Numbered from the stretch's first letter, positions 7,624 to 16,238 are shown. The stretch is 44,981 bases of DNA from Holophaga sp. (GCA_031292735.1 JARLGP010000080.1:1-44981), one strand, 5' to 3'. Program-made: numbers and translations. Notes: generated by a model from the letters alone, not told the origin.

Positions 7624-8061
7624 ATGAGCACCTATTTCCCCAAAGGCCTGGATAAGATCACCCGCAAGTGGTTCGTGGTTGACGCCACCGGGCTGCCCGT
7701 GGGCCGCCTGAGCACGGTGGTAGCCGATGTGCTCTCCGGCAAGAGCAAGCCCACCTGGACCCCCTTCCTGGACATGGGCGACCATGTGGTGGTGATCAAC
7801 GCCGCCAAGGCCGTGTTCACCGGCAAGAAGAACACCACGAAGATGTACCGGCGCACCACCACGCAGCCGGGCAGCATGATCGAGGTGCGGGCCGATGTCA
7901 TGAAGAAGACCTTCCCCAGCCGCATCATCGAAAGTGCCGTGAAGGGCATGCTCCCCAAGGGCCCCCTTGGCCGCGCCATGTATCGCAAGCTGAAGGTCTA
8001 CGAAGGCGCCGAGCATCAGCAGACCTCCCAGCAACCCGAACCCATGACCATCAAGCTGTAA
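7624..8061 (+). CDS. rplM: Ribosomal protein uL13 (L13)
   Basis: A 145-residue large-subunit protein. Recognisable segments are [32 protein letters not shown] and [21 protein letters not shown], followed by a C-terminal tail [13 protein letters not shown]13 is an early assembly protein of the 50S subunit. The ATG at MSTYFPKG was chosen because it fits the family N-terminus and has GGAG upstream; the 17-residue upstream extension is not conserved in type. It forms an operon with rpsI, 19 bp downstream. Confidence 0.97.
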   Translation: MSTYFPKGLDKITRKWFVVDATGLPVGRLSTVVADVLSGKSKPTWTPFLDMGDHVVVINAAKAVFTGKKNTTKMYRRTTTQPGSMIEVRADVMKKTFPSRIIESAVKGMLPKGPLGRAMYRKLKVYEGAEHQQTSQQPEPMTIKL

Positions 8062-8080
8062 ACCTTACCGAGGCATGACA

Positions 8081-8473
8081 ATGGCGATTATCCAGAACTA
8101 CGGAACGGGTCGGCGCAAATCCTGCACTGCTCGTGTTTTCATGCGCCCCGGCACCGGCAAGGTGGTGGTCAACGGCCGCACCCTCGAGAGCTACTTCCCC
8201 AACGCCGTGCTGCGCATGGTGGTTCACCAGCCGCTGGTGCTGGCCGACCTGGAGGACAAGTTCGACCTGGTGATCACCGTCGGCGGCGGCGGACCTGCCG
8301 GACAGGCTTCGGCCATCCGCATGGGCCTCTCCCGCGCCCTGCTGGGCTACAACGACCAGCTCAAGAGCATGCTCCGGCAGGCCGGCCTGCTCACCCGCGA
8401 CCCTCGCATGAAGGAACGCAAGAAGCCCGGTCAGATGGGCGCCCGCCGTCGCTTCCAGTTCTCGAAGCGCTAG
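8081..8473 (+). CDS. rpsI: Ribosomal protein uS9 (S9)
   Basis: A 130-residue small-subunit protein with the N-terminal [19 protein letters not shown], the [20 protein letters not shown] core and the classic basic C-terminal tail ending RRRFQFSKR, which reaches toward the P-site tRNA. GAGG lies 7 bases before the chosen ATG and only 1 base before the ATG two codons upstream, which decides the start. It follows rplM and is closed by a strong terminator. Confidence 0.97.
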   Translation: MAIIQNYGTGRRKSCTARVFMRPGTGKVVVNGRTLESYFPNAVLRMVVHQPLVLADLEDKFDLVITVGGGGPAGQASAIRMGLSRALLGYNDQLKSMLRQAGLLTRDPRMKERKKPGQMGARRRFQFSKR

Positions 8474-8496
8474 TCTTTGCCAACGCTTTTCCAATG

Positions 8497-8527
8497 CGGG
8501 GAGACATGTTCTCCCCGTCTTTGTCTT
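8497..8527 (+). terminator. Terminator of the rplM-rpsI operon
   Basis: Stem CGGGGAGA/TCTCCCCG (8497-8504 with 8510-8517), loop of 5, then TCTTTGTCTTT. It begins 24 bp after the rpsI stop. Confidence 0.85.
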
Positions 8528-8532
8528 TGACG

Positions 8533-8558
8533 GGTTCCACCCCCCCATGGGCGGAACC
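8533..8558 (+). promoter_or_regulatory. Hairpin in the rpsB leader
   Basis: GGTTCC (8533-8538) pairs with GGAACC (8553-8558), with an inner CCC/GGG, about 75 bp upstream of rpsB. S2 often represses its own message through a leader structure. Assigning that role here is inference from position only. Confidence 0.3.
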
Positions 8559-8631
8559 GATTCGGGCGGAAGCAACCGCTTTCGCCTCTCATCCCACGCG
8601 GCCGCCGCGCCGCACTACCAGGGAGATCCTC

Positions 8632-9396
8632 ATGGCTGCCATTCAAATGAAGGAACTGCTCGAGGCGGGCGTCCACTTCGGCCACCAGACCAAGCGTTGG
8701 AACCCCAAGATGAAGAAGTACATCTTCGGCGCCCGGAACAGCATCTACATCATCGATCTGCAGAAGACCCTCCGGCTCTGGAACCAGGCCGCCAACTACC
8801 TGACCAAGTGCGCCAGCGAAGGCAAGACCTTCCTGTTCGTGGCCACCAAGCCCCAGGCCCAGGAGCTGATCGCCGAGCAGGCCCAGCGCTGCGGCGCCTA
8901 CTACGTGAACAACCGCTGGCTGGGCGGCATGCTCACCAACTTCGCCACCATCAAGAAGTCCCTGGACAAGCTGAAGGAAATCGAAGCGGCCCTGAATGAC
9001 CCGGCCCGCACCGCCGACCTCTCCAAGAAGGAGATCCTCACCCTGACCCGCAGCAAGGAGAAGCTGGAAGCCTCCTTCTCCGGCATCCGCGACATGCGCG
9101 CCGTGCCCGACGTGATCTTCGTGATCGATCCGCACCGGGAGGACATCGCCGTCACCGAGGCGGTGAAGCTGGGCATCAAGCTGGTGGGCCTGGTGGACAC
9201 CAACTGCGACCCCGACAAGATCAACTACGTGATCCCCGCCAACGACGACGCCATCCGCTCCATCCTGCTGTTCTCCGAGCGCGTGGCCGACTCCATCCTC
9301 GAAGGCCGCCAGTCCTTCCAGGACAAGAGCGAAAGCGACGACCAGAAGGCCATGATGGCCGAGAAGATGGAAGAAGGCGCCGAGGCCGAGGCCTAG
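8632..9396 (+). CDS. rpsB: Ribosomal protein uS2 (S2)
   Basis: A 254-residue 30S protein. The family opening IQMKELLEAGVHFGHQTKRW, the IIDLQKT strand, NNRWLGGMLTNF and the late IVLFSERVAD-like helix (here LLFSERVADSIL) are all present, with an acidic C-terminal tail. GGGAG lies 6-7 bases upstream of the chosen ATG; the 46-residue upstream extension is leader sequence. It precedes tsf, the usual bacterial pairing, with a large hairpin in between. Confidence 0.97.
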   Translation: MAAIQMKELLEAGVHFGHQTKRWNPKMKKYIFGARNSIYIIDLQKTLRLWNQAANYLTKCASEGKTFLFVATKPQAQELIAEQAQRCGAYYVNNRWLGGMLTNFATIKKSLDKLKEIEAALNDPARTADLSKKEILTLTRSKEKLEASFSGIRDMRAVPDVIFVIDPHREDIAVTEAVKLGIKLVGLVDTNCDPDKINYVIPANDDAIRSILLFSERVADSILEGRQSFQDKSESDDQKAMMAEKMEEGAEAEA

Positions 9397-9410
9397 GCTG
9401 CAGCAGATCA

Positions 9411-9449
9411 GCGGTCAGGCGTCGGCTCCCCTTGCTGACCCCTGACCGC
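9411..9449 (+). promoter_or_regulatory. Long hairpin between rpsB and tsf
   Basis: GCGGTCAGG pairs with CCTGACCGC at the base. After a C-C mismatch, GTCGGC pairs with GCTGAC, leaving a 7-base loop. There is no U-tract after it, so it looks like an mRNA processing, stability or attenuation element rather than a full terminator. Confidence 0.6.
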
Positions 9450-9487
9450 TTAACACTTCAATCCAAGATCAACAAAAGGAGTTTCCC

Positions 9488-10153
9488 ATGGCTTACACCG
9501 CCCTGGATGTGAAAGCCCTCCGCGACAAGACCGGTCTCGGCATGATGGATTGCAAGAAGGCCCTGGAAGAGAACGGCGGCGACATGGACAAGGCCATCGA
9601 CTACCTGCGCAAGAAGGGCCTGGCGGCCTCGGCCAACAAGGCCAGCCGGATTGCCACCGAAGGCATCGTCGAGTCCTACATCCACCCCGGCGGCCGGGTC
9701 GGCGTGCTCATCGAGCTCAACTGCGAGACCGACTTCGTGGCCCGCACCGAGAACTTCCAGCGGCTGGTCCGGGAGATCGCCATGCACGTGGCGGCCCACG
9801 ATCCCGCCCCGCAGTTCGTCTCCAAGGAGGAGGTCACCCCCTCCTTCCTGGCCAAGGAAAAGGAAATCGCCACCTCCCAGGCCCTGGCCACCGGCAAGCC
9901 GGCCAACGTGGTGGAGCGCATCGTCGAAGGCAAGATGAACAAGATCTTCGAGGACGTTTGCCTGCTCGAGCAGAAGTTCATCATGAACGACGATGTGACC
10001 GTGGCCCAGTACCTCTCCACCAAGACCGCCGAGATCGGGGAGAAGCTCAGCATCCGCCGCTTCACCAAGTACGTGCTGGGCGAGGGGCTGGAAAAGCGCA
10101 AGGACGACTTCGCCGCCGAAGTGGCCGCCCAGTCCGCCGCCGCTTCCAAGTAG
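9488..10153 (+). CDS. tsf: Elongation factor Ts
   Basis: A 221-residue nucleotide-exchange factor for EF-Tu. The N-terminal UBA-like domain with the signature LRDKTGLGMMDCKKALEE and the core signature ELNCETDFVARTENF are intact. The protein is shorter than the roughly 280-residue E. coli form, consistent with the reduced dimerisation domain of many bacteria. AAAGGAG lies 6 bases before the ATG. It ends at a terminator before fabD. Confidence 0.97.
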   Translation: MAYTALDVKALRDKTGLGMMDCKKALEENGGDMDKAIDYLRKKGLAASANKASRIATEGIVESYIHPGGRVGVLIELNCETDFVARTENFQRLVREIAMHVAAHDPAPQFVSKEEVTPSFLAKEKEIATSQALATGKPANVVERIVEGKMNKIFEDVCLLEQKFIMNDDVTVAQYLSTKTAEIGEKLSIRRFTKYVLGEGLEKRKDDFAAEVAAQSAAASK

Positions 10154-10178
10154 GACATTCCCAGGATACGCATACCCG

Positions 10179-10204
10179 AAAAGGCGGCCACCCGGCCGTC
10201 TTTT
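10179..10204 (+). terminator. Terminator after tsf
   Basis: An 11-bp stem AAAAGGCGGCC/GGCCGTCTTTT with a 4-base loop. The A-run and T-run flank the GC core, so it could work in both directions. Confidence 0.9.
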
Positions 10205-10223
10205 CCATGTCATGAGGTTCCAG

Positions 10224-11168
10224 ATGAACAAAGTCGCATGGTTGTTTCCGGGTCAGGGTTCCCAGGCCGTGGGCATGGGGGTGGATCTGGCGGCGGCCGA
10301 GCCCGCCGCCCAGGCCCTGCTCCAGGAGGCCGACGCGGCCCTGGGCTTCCCCCTCTCCCAGCTCATGGCCCGCGGCCCCGAGGAGCAGCTGAAGCTCACC
10401 GAGCACACCCAGCCGGCCATCCTCACCCACAGCACGATGGTGGTGCGGGCCTACGGTTCCCGGCTGCCCAAGCCTGATTTCGTGGCGGGCCACTCCCTGG
10501 GCGAGTACAGCGCCCTGGTGGCGGCCGGCGCCCTGACCTTCGCCGCCGCGGTGGCCACCGTGCGCGAGCGCGGCCGGGCCATGCAGGTGGCGGTGCCGGT
10601 GGGGGTGGGCTCCATGGCCGCCATCCTCGGCCTGGGCGCCGCGGAAGTGGAAGCGGCCTGCCGCACCGCGCAGACCCAGACCGGCCAGGTGGTGGTGCCG
10701 GCCAACTACAACAGCCCCGGGCAGATCGTCATCGCCGGCCACACCGAGGCGGTGGAAGCCGCCATGGAGCTGCTCAAGGTCCGCGGCTGCCGCAAGATGA
10801 TGAAGCTGCCGGTGAGCGCCCCGTTCCACAGCCCGCTCATGGAACCGGCCAAGACGCACATGCAGCCGCTGCTGGAGGACCTGGACTTCAGCGCCCCCTC
10901 CTGCCCCCTGGTGAACAACGTCGACGCCGCCGTGGTCAGCGACCCCGAGCAGCTGCGCGACGGCCTGATCCGCCAGATCCCCGGCGCCGTGCGCTGGGAG
11001 GCCATCACCGCCCTGCTCCTGGAGCGGGGCGTCACCACCTTCTTCGAGCTGGGCCCCGGCAAGGTCCTGGCCGGGCTGGTGAAGCGCCAGGCCAAGGAGG
11101 CCGGGGTGGAGGTGAAGGCCTGCTCCATCGCCGGGCCCGAAGACCTGCTGGCGGCCCTGGGCGCGTGA
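10224..11168 (+). CDS. fabD: Malonyl-CoA:ACP transacylase
   Basis: A 314-residue enzyme that loads malonyl groups from CoA onto acyl carrier protein for fatty acid synthesis. Motifs are FPGQGSQAVGMG at the N-terminus, the nucleophile elbow GHSLGEYSALVAAG (Ser91), and PVSAPFHSPLM with the catalytic His, plus ELGPGKVLAGL near the end. The ATG of MNKVAWLF is supported by TGAGG 6 bases upstream. The next gene starts on the A of its TGA stop, so the two are translationally coupled. It could also feed malonyl-ACP to the polyene-type cluster at 20-26 kb (inference). Confidence 0.95.
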   Translation: MNKVAWLFPGQGSQAVGMGVDLAAAEPAAQALLQEADAALGFPLSQLMARGPEEQLKLTEHTQPAILTHSTMVVRAYGSRLPKPDFVAGHSLGEYSALVAAGALTFAAAVATVRERGRAMQVAVPVGVGSMAAILGLGAAEVEAACRTAQTQTGQVVVPANYNSPGQIVIAGHTEAVEAAMELLKVRGCRKMMKLPVSAPFHSPLMEPAKTHMQPLLEDLDFSAPSCPLVNNVDAAVVSDPEQLRDGLIRQIPGAVRWEAITALLLERGVTTFFELGPGKVLAGLVKRQAKEAGVEVKACSIAGPEDLLAALGA

Positions 11169-11797
11169 TGGACCTGGTCTACCTGCACGGCTTCGCTTCC
11201 GGTCCCCAGGGCAACAAGGCGTGCCATTGCCGGGCCTGGGCCGAGGCCAGGCATATCCCCTTCCACGCTCCGGACCTGAACCTGCCGGATTTCGAGCACC
11301 TCACCGTCACCGCCCAGGTGGAGGCGGTGACCGCGCTGCTCCGGAGCCTGGCCGAACCACCGGTGGTGGTGGGCTCCAGCATGGGCGGCCTGGTGGCCGC
11401 CGCCGCCGCCCACCAGGGGGCGCCTGCGGCCCGGCTGATCCTGCTGGCCCCGGCCTTCGGCTTCGCCCGGCGCCGGTTGAGCGGCCGGCGCTGGGCCGGC
11501 TACCGCAAGCGCGGCACCATGCCCACCTTCCACCACGCCCAGGGCCAGTGGCTCACCCTGGGCCCGCAACTGCTGCCGGACCTGCCCCTGTGGCAGGATG
11601 ACCAGGACTGGCAATTGGCCGTGCCGATGGCCATCCTGCACGGCCGCCAGGACGAATCGGTGCCGCTGGCCGAAAGCGAAGCCTTCGCCGCCCGCCACCC
11701 GGGCGCCGTGCTGCGGATCATGGACGACGACCACGGCCTGCTGGCGCCGGCCTCGCTGGTGGCGCTGGACGAGCTGCTGGAAGAGGCGTTCCGCTAG
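11168..11797 (+). CDS. YqiA/YcfP-like alpha/beta-hydrolase (esterase)
   Basis: A 209-residue small serine hydrolase. It begins LVYLHGFASGPQGNKA, has the nucleophile elbow VGSSMGGLVAAA, the acid residue in HGRQDESVPL and the catalytic His in DDDHGLLAP. This resembles the YqiA/YcfP/UPF0227 esterases. The start ATG overlaps the fabD stop by one base (TGATG), so the pair is coupled. Function is otherwise unknown; an acyl-ester or thioester substrate would fit the context. Confidence 0.75.
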   Translation: MDLVYLHGFASGPQGNKACHCRAWAEARHIPFHAPDLNLPDFEHLTVTAQVEAVTALLRSLAEPPVVVGSSMGGLVAAAAAHQGAPAARLILLAPAFGFARRRLSGRRWAGYRKRGTMPTFHHAQGQWLTLGPQLLPDLPLWQDDQDWQLAVPMAILHGRQDESVPLAESEAFAARHPGAVLRIMDDDHGLLAPASLVALDELLEEAFR

Positions 11798-11838
11798 GAC
11801 CGTGGGCAAGGGCCACTTCGAGGTCTCGCGCCGTCCAT

Positions 11839-12783
11839 TCAGTGCGGGACGCTCGACAGGAAAGCTCGCGTCTCGGCGACGACGCGATCCTGGAACTTGG
11901 GATCGCGTACGAGCACAGAGCCGAGCATCGGATGACCGCCTTCGTCATAGTAGACACCGGTATTACCTGATTCATCGATCAGGACTTTGGTGATCATGCG
12001 CGCGGCTCGCTTCGGGGTGCTCAAAACTTTTATGAAGGGCATGAGCAGCGGTACGAGCAGCGGAATGATGTAGCTCGACAGAAAGCCCACGAATGCGCCG
12101 GCATCCCGCGAGAGAGCGGTAGCCGCGTTTACGCCTGGCTCCACCGCATTGAAGTGCAGGCGGGGCGTCTCACGCGCGAACGCCAACGCCGCAGCAAGGA
12201 TGGCCTGCTTGGACGTTGCGTAGGCGTCTGCCCCCGGTTGCTTCGAACCGCCGGGCTCCAACTCGCCGCGCGCGCTCGCCTCCGCAGAGAGATAGCGACC
12301 GCCCCGGAAGCCAAAAGCTTTGGCGGGCTTGTGCTCAGGATTCTCCACGGCCGAGACAATGAAGACGACGTTCGCACCGTTGGGGAGGTGCGGCACAAGC
12401 GCTTCTGTCAGCGCGAACGGGCCGAGGTGATTCGTCGCGAACGTCATGTCCCAGCCCAATGCGTTCTTGTTCGGGCGCATTTGCATGATGCCGGCATTGT
12501 TGAGAAGGCCGACGATCGGAAGACCAAGAGCAATGATCTCCGCAGCCGCGCGTCGTACGCTGGTGATATCCGACAGGTCGCACACCACAGAGACCGCGTG
12601 CTGCCCTTTTCGCTCGATGGCCCTCTGCACCTCGGCGAGCTTTCCGCGGTTTCGGCCGACCAGGACGACCGTACCGTGCTTGGCCAATTCGAATGCTGTG
12701 CGGCGACCGATGCCGGATGTCGGGCCGGTGATGATATACGCATTGCGACCCGCAGGCTGGCTTTTTGAAATCGAATTGGACAT
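11839..12783 (-). CDS. Short-chain dehydrogenase/reductase (SDR)
   Basis: A 314-residue NAD(P)-dependent oxidoreductase of the Rossmann SDR type. The dinucleotide loop is TGPTSGIGRRT (Pro in place of the usual Ala/Gly), then LNNAG, and the catalytic Tyr and Lys in ADAYATSKQA. It resembles the longer retinol-dehydrogenase/protochlorophyllide-reductase-like SDRs. Start chosen at MSNSISKS with AAGGAG upstream. The DNA is less GC-rich and has different codon use from its neighbours, suggesting transfer. It lies directly downstream of a same-strand TetR gene, and both have a similar operator-like sequence in front. Confidence 0.85.
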   Translation of the reverse strand: MSNSISKSQPAGRNAYIITGPTSGIGRRTAFELAKHGTVVLVGRNRGKLAEVQRAIERKGQHAVSVVCDLSDITSVRRAAAEIIALGLPIVGLLNNAGIMQMRPNKNALGWDMTFATNHLGPFALTEALVPHLPNGANVVFIVSAVENPEHKPAKAFGFRGGRYLSAEASARGELEPGGSKQPGADAYATSKQAILAAALAFARETPRLHFNAVEPGVNAATALSRDAGAFVGFLSSYIIPLLVPLLMPFIKVLSTPKRAARMITKVLIDESGNTGVYYDEGGHPMLGSVLVRDPKFQDRVVAETRAFLSSVPH

Positions 12784-12803
12784 CGGTGCTCCTTTTAGGT
12801 GCA

Positions 12804-12817
12804 TGTCTAGTCAGTCA
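12804..12817. promoter_or_regulatory. Candidate TetR operator upstream of the SDR gene
   Basis: TGTCT-N4-AGTCA, an imperfect palindrome of the form TGWCT-N4-AGWCA, 20 bp upstream of the SDR start. An almost identical sequence lies upstream of the TetR gene. Confidence 0.55.
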
Positions 12818-12836
12818 TTTATCAAGGTAAAAAAAG

Positions 12837-13403
12837 TCAGTTCAACATCCGCCACAGGGCGTCAAACCCGACCTTACAGTGTTCGTCTGCATGGGCGGGG
12901 TCATGAACCATGAAATCCATCGTCGCCTCCGCCACCGAGTTCATGATCGCGGCAACAAACGCAAATGAAGCGTCGCGCATGGAGCCGTTCGCACGACCCC
13001 GTTCCATCAGAGCGGCGATGCTTCCCATGATCTGATGTCCCGCTGCACGGCTGGCTGGCGTGATCTCGTCCGAGACGCCGAGCACCGCCAGCGCGCGCCT
13101 CGCCTCGGGCCTGCGGACCGCCCAGCGCATCCAGTTCGACCAGAGGTGAAGGAATTGCTCCCGAAAGTCAGCGCCTTCCGGAAGGCCTTCCATGGCCGCG
13201 GCCGCCATCTCTCCCTTCAACTCAAGGTAGAGTTGGTTGAAAAGGTCCGTTTTGGTTTCGAAGTAGGTAAAGAGCGAACCATTGGCAACCCCTGCCTCTT
13301 TAGCGATGCCTGCCGTCGGCGCGCTCAATCCTTCCGTAACGATGACGCGCGCTGCCGCCTCCAGGATCGCGCTTCGCTTCTCGTCACTTCGTGGCCTCGA
13401 CAT
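12837..13403 (-). CDS. TetR-family transcriptional regulator
   Basis: A 188-residue repressor-type protein. The N-terminal HTH is complete: KRSAILEAAARVIVTEG, then TAGIAKEAGVANGSLFTYF and KTDLFNQLY. The C-terminal ligand domain is TetR_C-like. The start at MSRPRSDEKR matches the family. It sits just upstream of the SDR gene on the same strand, with operator-like repeats in front of each gene, so it very probably controls both. The ligand is unknown. Confidence 0.9.
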   Translation of the reverse strand: MSRPRSDEKRSAILEAAARVIVTEGLSAPTAGIAKEAGVANGSLFTYFETKTDLFNQLYLELKGEMAAAAMEGLPEGADFREQFLHLWSNWMRWAVRRPEARRALAVLGVSDEITPASRAAGHQIMGSIAALMERGRANGSMRDASFAFVAAIMNSVAEATMDFMVHDPAHADEHCKVGFDALWRMLN

Positions 13404-13423
13404 GGCATGACAGTATTCACAAG

Positions 13424-13437
13424 CGTCTAGACAGTCA
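13424..13437. promoter_or_regulatory. Candidate TetR autoregulatory operator
   Basis: CGTCT-N4-AGTCA, sharing GTCTAG-A/T-CAGTCA with the site at 12804. It is 21 bp upstream of the TetR ATG. Confidence 0.55.
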
Positions 13438-13632
13438 ACCAAATCATGAAAACCGAAACCAGCCGTTGCTAGCAGCGTTATAAGTTTAACTATAACAATA
13501 TCAATATAAACTGTTCCGACTCGCCATCCGTCACATCTTCTGCGGAAGACGGCATGAGCGGGATTGGGATGCGAGGGTCAGAGGGGCCGGAGCGTACCGC
13601 ATGGGCGGGATTCCAGGGACAGGTTCCTCGGA

Positions 13633-14892
13633 TCAGATCCAGAACACCGGCACCAGCCCCGCCAGGCCCAGCCCGGCCAGCAGGATCAGGCTCCAGCGGC
13701 CGGCCTTGCCCCGGGCGAAGGAGAAGGCATAGCAGCCCTTGATGATGTTGTTGCAGGCGGCGGCGATGAGGATGCCCACGGCGGCCACCTGGAACGTGGT
13801 GGAGGCGCCGGCTTCGTGGGTCATGCCCATGATGAAGGGGTCCACGTCGGTCACCCCCATGAGCGCGGCCAGGGAATAGATGCCGCCCTTGCCCAGGTAG
13901 GTGAGGGCCAGGTGGGTGGCCACCAGGATGGCCAGGAACAGGATGGCGAACAGGAAGGCGGTGCCCAGCTCCAGGGGGTTCTGGGACAGGGTGGCGGCGG
14001 GTGCTTCGGTTTCCGGACCGTCGGGCAGCCGGTGCCAGACCCAGCCTCCGGCCACCCCGGCCAGCGCCAGCCCGGCGAAGCCGGGGGTGAGGGCCCGGCC
14101 CAGGGCCCCGTTGAACATCCACACCAGGCCGAGGATGCGCAGGTACATGAAGCCCGACGCGGTGAGGATGCTGCCGGAATACTCGTGGGCGCGGCTGCCG
14201 CCGGCGGCCCGCTTGGCCAGCACCACCGTGGTGATGGTGCTGGAGTAGAGGCCGCCCAGCACCGCCGACAGGTAGATGCCGCCCCGGCCCTTCACCAGCT
14301 TCTGCAGCAGGTAGCTGGCGTAGGAGATGCCGCTCACCGCCACCACCACCAGCCAGGTCTTGAACGGGTTGATGCGGAACGCGGTGAAATCCTGGTCGCG
14401 CACCATGGGCAGGATGACCGCCGTGAGCAGCAGGAACTTGGTGAAGGCCACCGCCTCCTCCGGCGCGATGCGTTCGGTGAGCCCCTCCAGCGCCGCCTTG
14501 AACTCCAGCAGCAGCAGGCTGGCCACCACCAGCGCGCCGGCGAACCACAGGAAGCCCGCGTGCACCAGCGCCCCCACCAGGTAGACCAGCAGCCCGGAGA
14601 TCTCGGTGGTGATGCCGGCCTCGCTGGCGCCCTGCAGCTTGTGCCAGTAGGACACCACCATGAAGGCGCCCACCACCATCAGGCCCATGAGGATGGCGAA
14701 GCCGTTGTCGTGGCCCAGCAGGGCCACCACGTAGCCCAGGAAGCCCAGCAGCGGGAAGGTGCGCACCCCGCCGAACACCTTCTTCCCGCCGCGCTTGGTC
14801 TCCTCCCGCTCCAGGCCGATCAGGAACGACAGGAACAGCACCAGCGCCAGCTGGTAGGCCTGGACCGGAAGCAGCGACAAGAGGTGGGCCAA
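13633..14892 (-). CDS. MgtC/SapB-type membrane protein with DUF4010 domain
   Basis: A 419-residue multi-spanning inner-membrane protein. The N-terminal MgtC/SapB domain opens with LALVLFLSFLIGLERE and GGVRTFPLLGFLGYV. The C-terminal DUF4010 half includes YLSAVLGGLYSSTITTVVLA and LMGVTDVDPFIMGM. About 11-12 hydrophobic segments are visible. Family members are poorly understood; MgtC proteins are linked to Mg2+ limitation and control of ATP synthase. The start is a TTG placed by GGAGG 6 bases upstream and by the family N-terminus. A longer frame opening 35 codons earlier is not supported. The upstream gene on the same strand is a small exported peptide. Confidence 0.8.
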   Translation of the reverse strand: MAHLLSLLPVQAYQLALVLFLSFLIGLEREETKRGGKKVFGGVRTFPLLGFLGYVVALLGHDNGFAILMGLMVVGAFMVVSYWHKLQGASEAGITTEISGLLVYLVGALVHAGFLWFAGALVVASLLLLEFKAALEGLTERIAPEEAVAFTKFLLLTAVILPMVRDQDFTAFRINPFKTWLVVVAVSGISYASYLLQKLVKGRGGIYLSAVLGGLYSSTITTVVLAKRAAGGSRAHEYSGSILTASGFMYLRILGLVWMFNGALGRALTPGFAGLALAGVAGGWVWHRLPDGPETEAPAATLSQNPLELGTAFLFAILFLAILVATHLALTYLGKGGIYSLAALMGVTDVDPFIMGMTHEAGASTTFQVAAVGILIAAACNNIIKGCYAFSFARGKAGRWSLILLAGLGLAGLVPVFWI

Positions 14893-14993
14893 GCCGGACC
14901 TCCGCAGGGGATGGGGGGATGAAAGGTTGAATCGGTATGCGGTTTCAATCCTAGGGACGAATATCCAATAAGGGAAACAGCATTTTGCCGGAT

Positions 14994-15245
14994 TCAATCA
15001 TCCTTCTTCCCCGCCGCCCCGCCGACCTTCTTCACCCCCTGCTTGACCCCTTCCCCGGTCTTGTGGACCCCCTTCTTCACCGCATGGCCCACCGCCCGGG
15101 CCCCATCCCGCACCGCGTGCCCCACCTGCACCCCGGCGTGGCCCACAGCCTTGCCGGCCTCCTTGATCTTCTCCTTGGGCCCGTCCTGGGCGCCCAGGCT
15201 GGGCGCCGCCAGCGCCAGCCATCCGCACAGCAGCAGTCGCAACAT
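14994..15245 (-). CDS. Small exported Lys/Gly-rich protein
   Basis: An 83-residue protein with a clear signal peptide (MLRLLLCGWLALAAPSLGAQ), then a mature part of about 62 residues made of short imperfect repeats of the form AVGHA/GV-x-x-G (GKAVGHAGVQVGHAV, ARAVGHAVKKGVH, EGVKQGVKKVGG) and a basic-acidic tail KKDD. GGAGG lies 7 bases before the ATG. The periodic Ala/Val/Gly-Lys pattern could form an amphipathic helix. No family is recognised. It lies 101 bp upstream of the DUF4010 start on the same strand. Confidence 0.65.
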   Translation of the reverse strand: MLRLLLCGWLALAAPSLGAQDGPKEKIKEAGKAVGHAGVQVGHAVRDGARAVGHAVKKGVHKTGEGVKQGVKKVGGAAGKKDD

Positions 15246-15300
15246 GGGAAAGCCTCCAGCAGCCATCATGACCGAGTTGGCGCGGAGACCGCCGGATCGG

Positions 15301-16218
15301 TCATTTCGACACCGCCGGAACCTTCCCCTGGCCTGATTCCGGGTCCGATGGCCCAAGGAGGATGTCCACCAGCGCCCCGACCAGCGGGTTGCCCTGGTCG
15401 GCCATGGTCACCGCCACCACGCTGGTCTCCCAGGGCAGATCCGCGACAGGGATGAAAGCGACATCCGAGCGGTTGTTGACCGCAAAGGAGGCGGGAATGA
15501 AGGTGAACCCGAGTCCGGCTGCGACGAGCCCCAGAGCCGAAGGCACCTCCGTGGCCTTCTGGGCGATCTGAAGCGTGAAACCCGCCTTCATCATCATGGG
15601 CATGAGCTGCAGCGTGGGGTTCTGGAGAACGGAGATGAAGGGGATGGTGATCAACTCCGGGAGGCTGAGGGAAGTCCTTTCGGCCAGGGGATGGTCTTTT
15701 GGCAATACGATGACGCACGGCTCCTTCAACAGAACCTTGTAATTGAAGTCCTCGTGACATTCAAAGGTGCCAAAAAAGCGGGACAGCCCCAACTGGATCC
15801 GACCATTGCGCAGCTGTTCAGGTTGTTCATAGGTGGACACCAGCGACAGTTCCATCTTCACATCGGGAAACATCTTGCTGAAGGTCTTGATGGCCTTGGG
15901 CATCAGCGAATGCATCGTGGACTCGATGTACCCGATGCTGATCCAGCCCCGGTTGCCAGCCGCCAGTCCACGCGCATTCTCTTCCAGTCGCTTGCCCTGC
16001 CTCAGGAGCTCTTTGGCGCGAGGGAAGACGAATTTCCCCAGGGTGGTGAGTTCCCACGGCCGGGTTTTCCGATCGAACAGCTCCCCGCCAAGTTCGGATT
16101 CCAGTTGACCAATCGTCATGGTGATGGCGCTTTGAGCGACAAAAAGATGCTTGGCCGCCTGCACAATGCTTCCGGCGTCGACCACTTCACAGAAGTATTT
16201 CATCTGACGTGTATTCAT
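15301..16218 (-). CDS. LysR-family transcriptional regulator
   Basis: A 305-residue LysR regulator. The N-terminal winged HTH is MKYFCEVVDAGSIVQAAKHL followed by SAITMTIGQLESELGGELF. The C-terminal periplasmic-binding-like effector domain follows from about residue 90. The start at MNTRQMKYF was chosen; seven codons upstream an alternative ATG lies inside a perfect 14-bp palindrome. The gene is divergent from the class V aminotransferase and symporter, which it probably controls. Its GC content is lower than the flanks. Confidence 0.9.
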   Translation of the reverse strand: MNTRQMKYFCEVVDAGSIVQAAKHLFVAQSAITMTIGQLESELGGELFDRKTRPWELTTLGKFVFPRAKELLRQGKRLEENARGLAAGNRGWISIGYIESTMHSLMPKAIKTFSKMFPDVKMELSLVSTYEQPEQLRNGRIQLGLSRFFGTFECHEDFNYKVLLKEPCVIVLPKDHPLAERTSLSLPELITIPFISVLQNPTLQLMPMMMKAGFTLQIAQKATEVPSALGLVAAGLGFTFIPASFAVNNRSDVAFIPVADLPWETSVVAVTMADQGNPLVGALVDILLGPSDPESGQGKVPAVSK

Positions 16219-16224
16219 TTTCCC

Positions 16225-16238
16225 TGAGGTTAACCTCA
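16225..16238. promoter_or_regulatory. Perfect palindrome at the LysR start
   Basis: TGAGGTTAACCTCA is a 14-bp perfect palindrome whose near edge is 6 bp from the LysR ATG. It is a candidate autoregulatory site. Confidence 0.45.
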
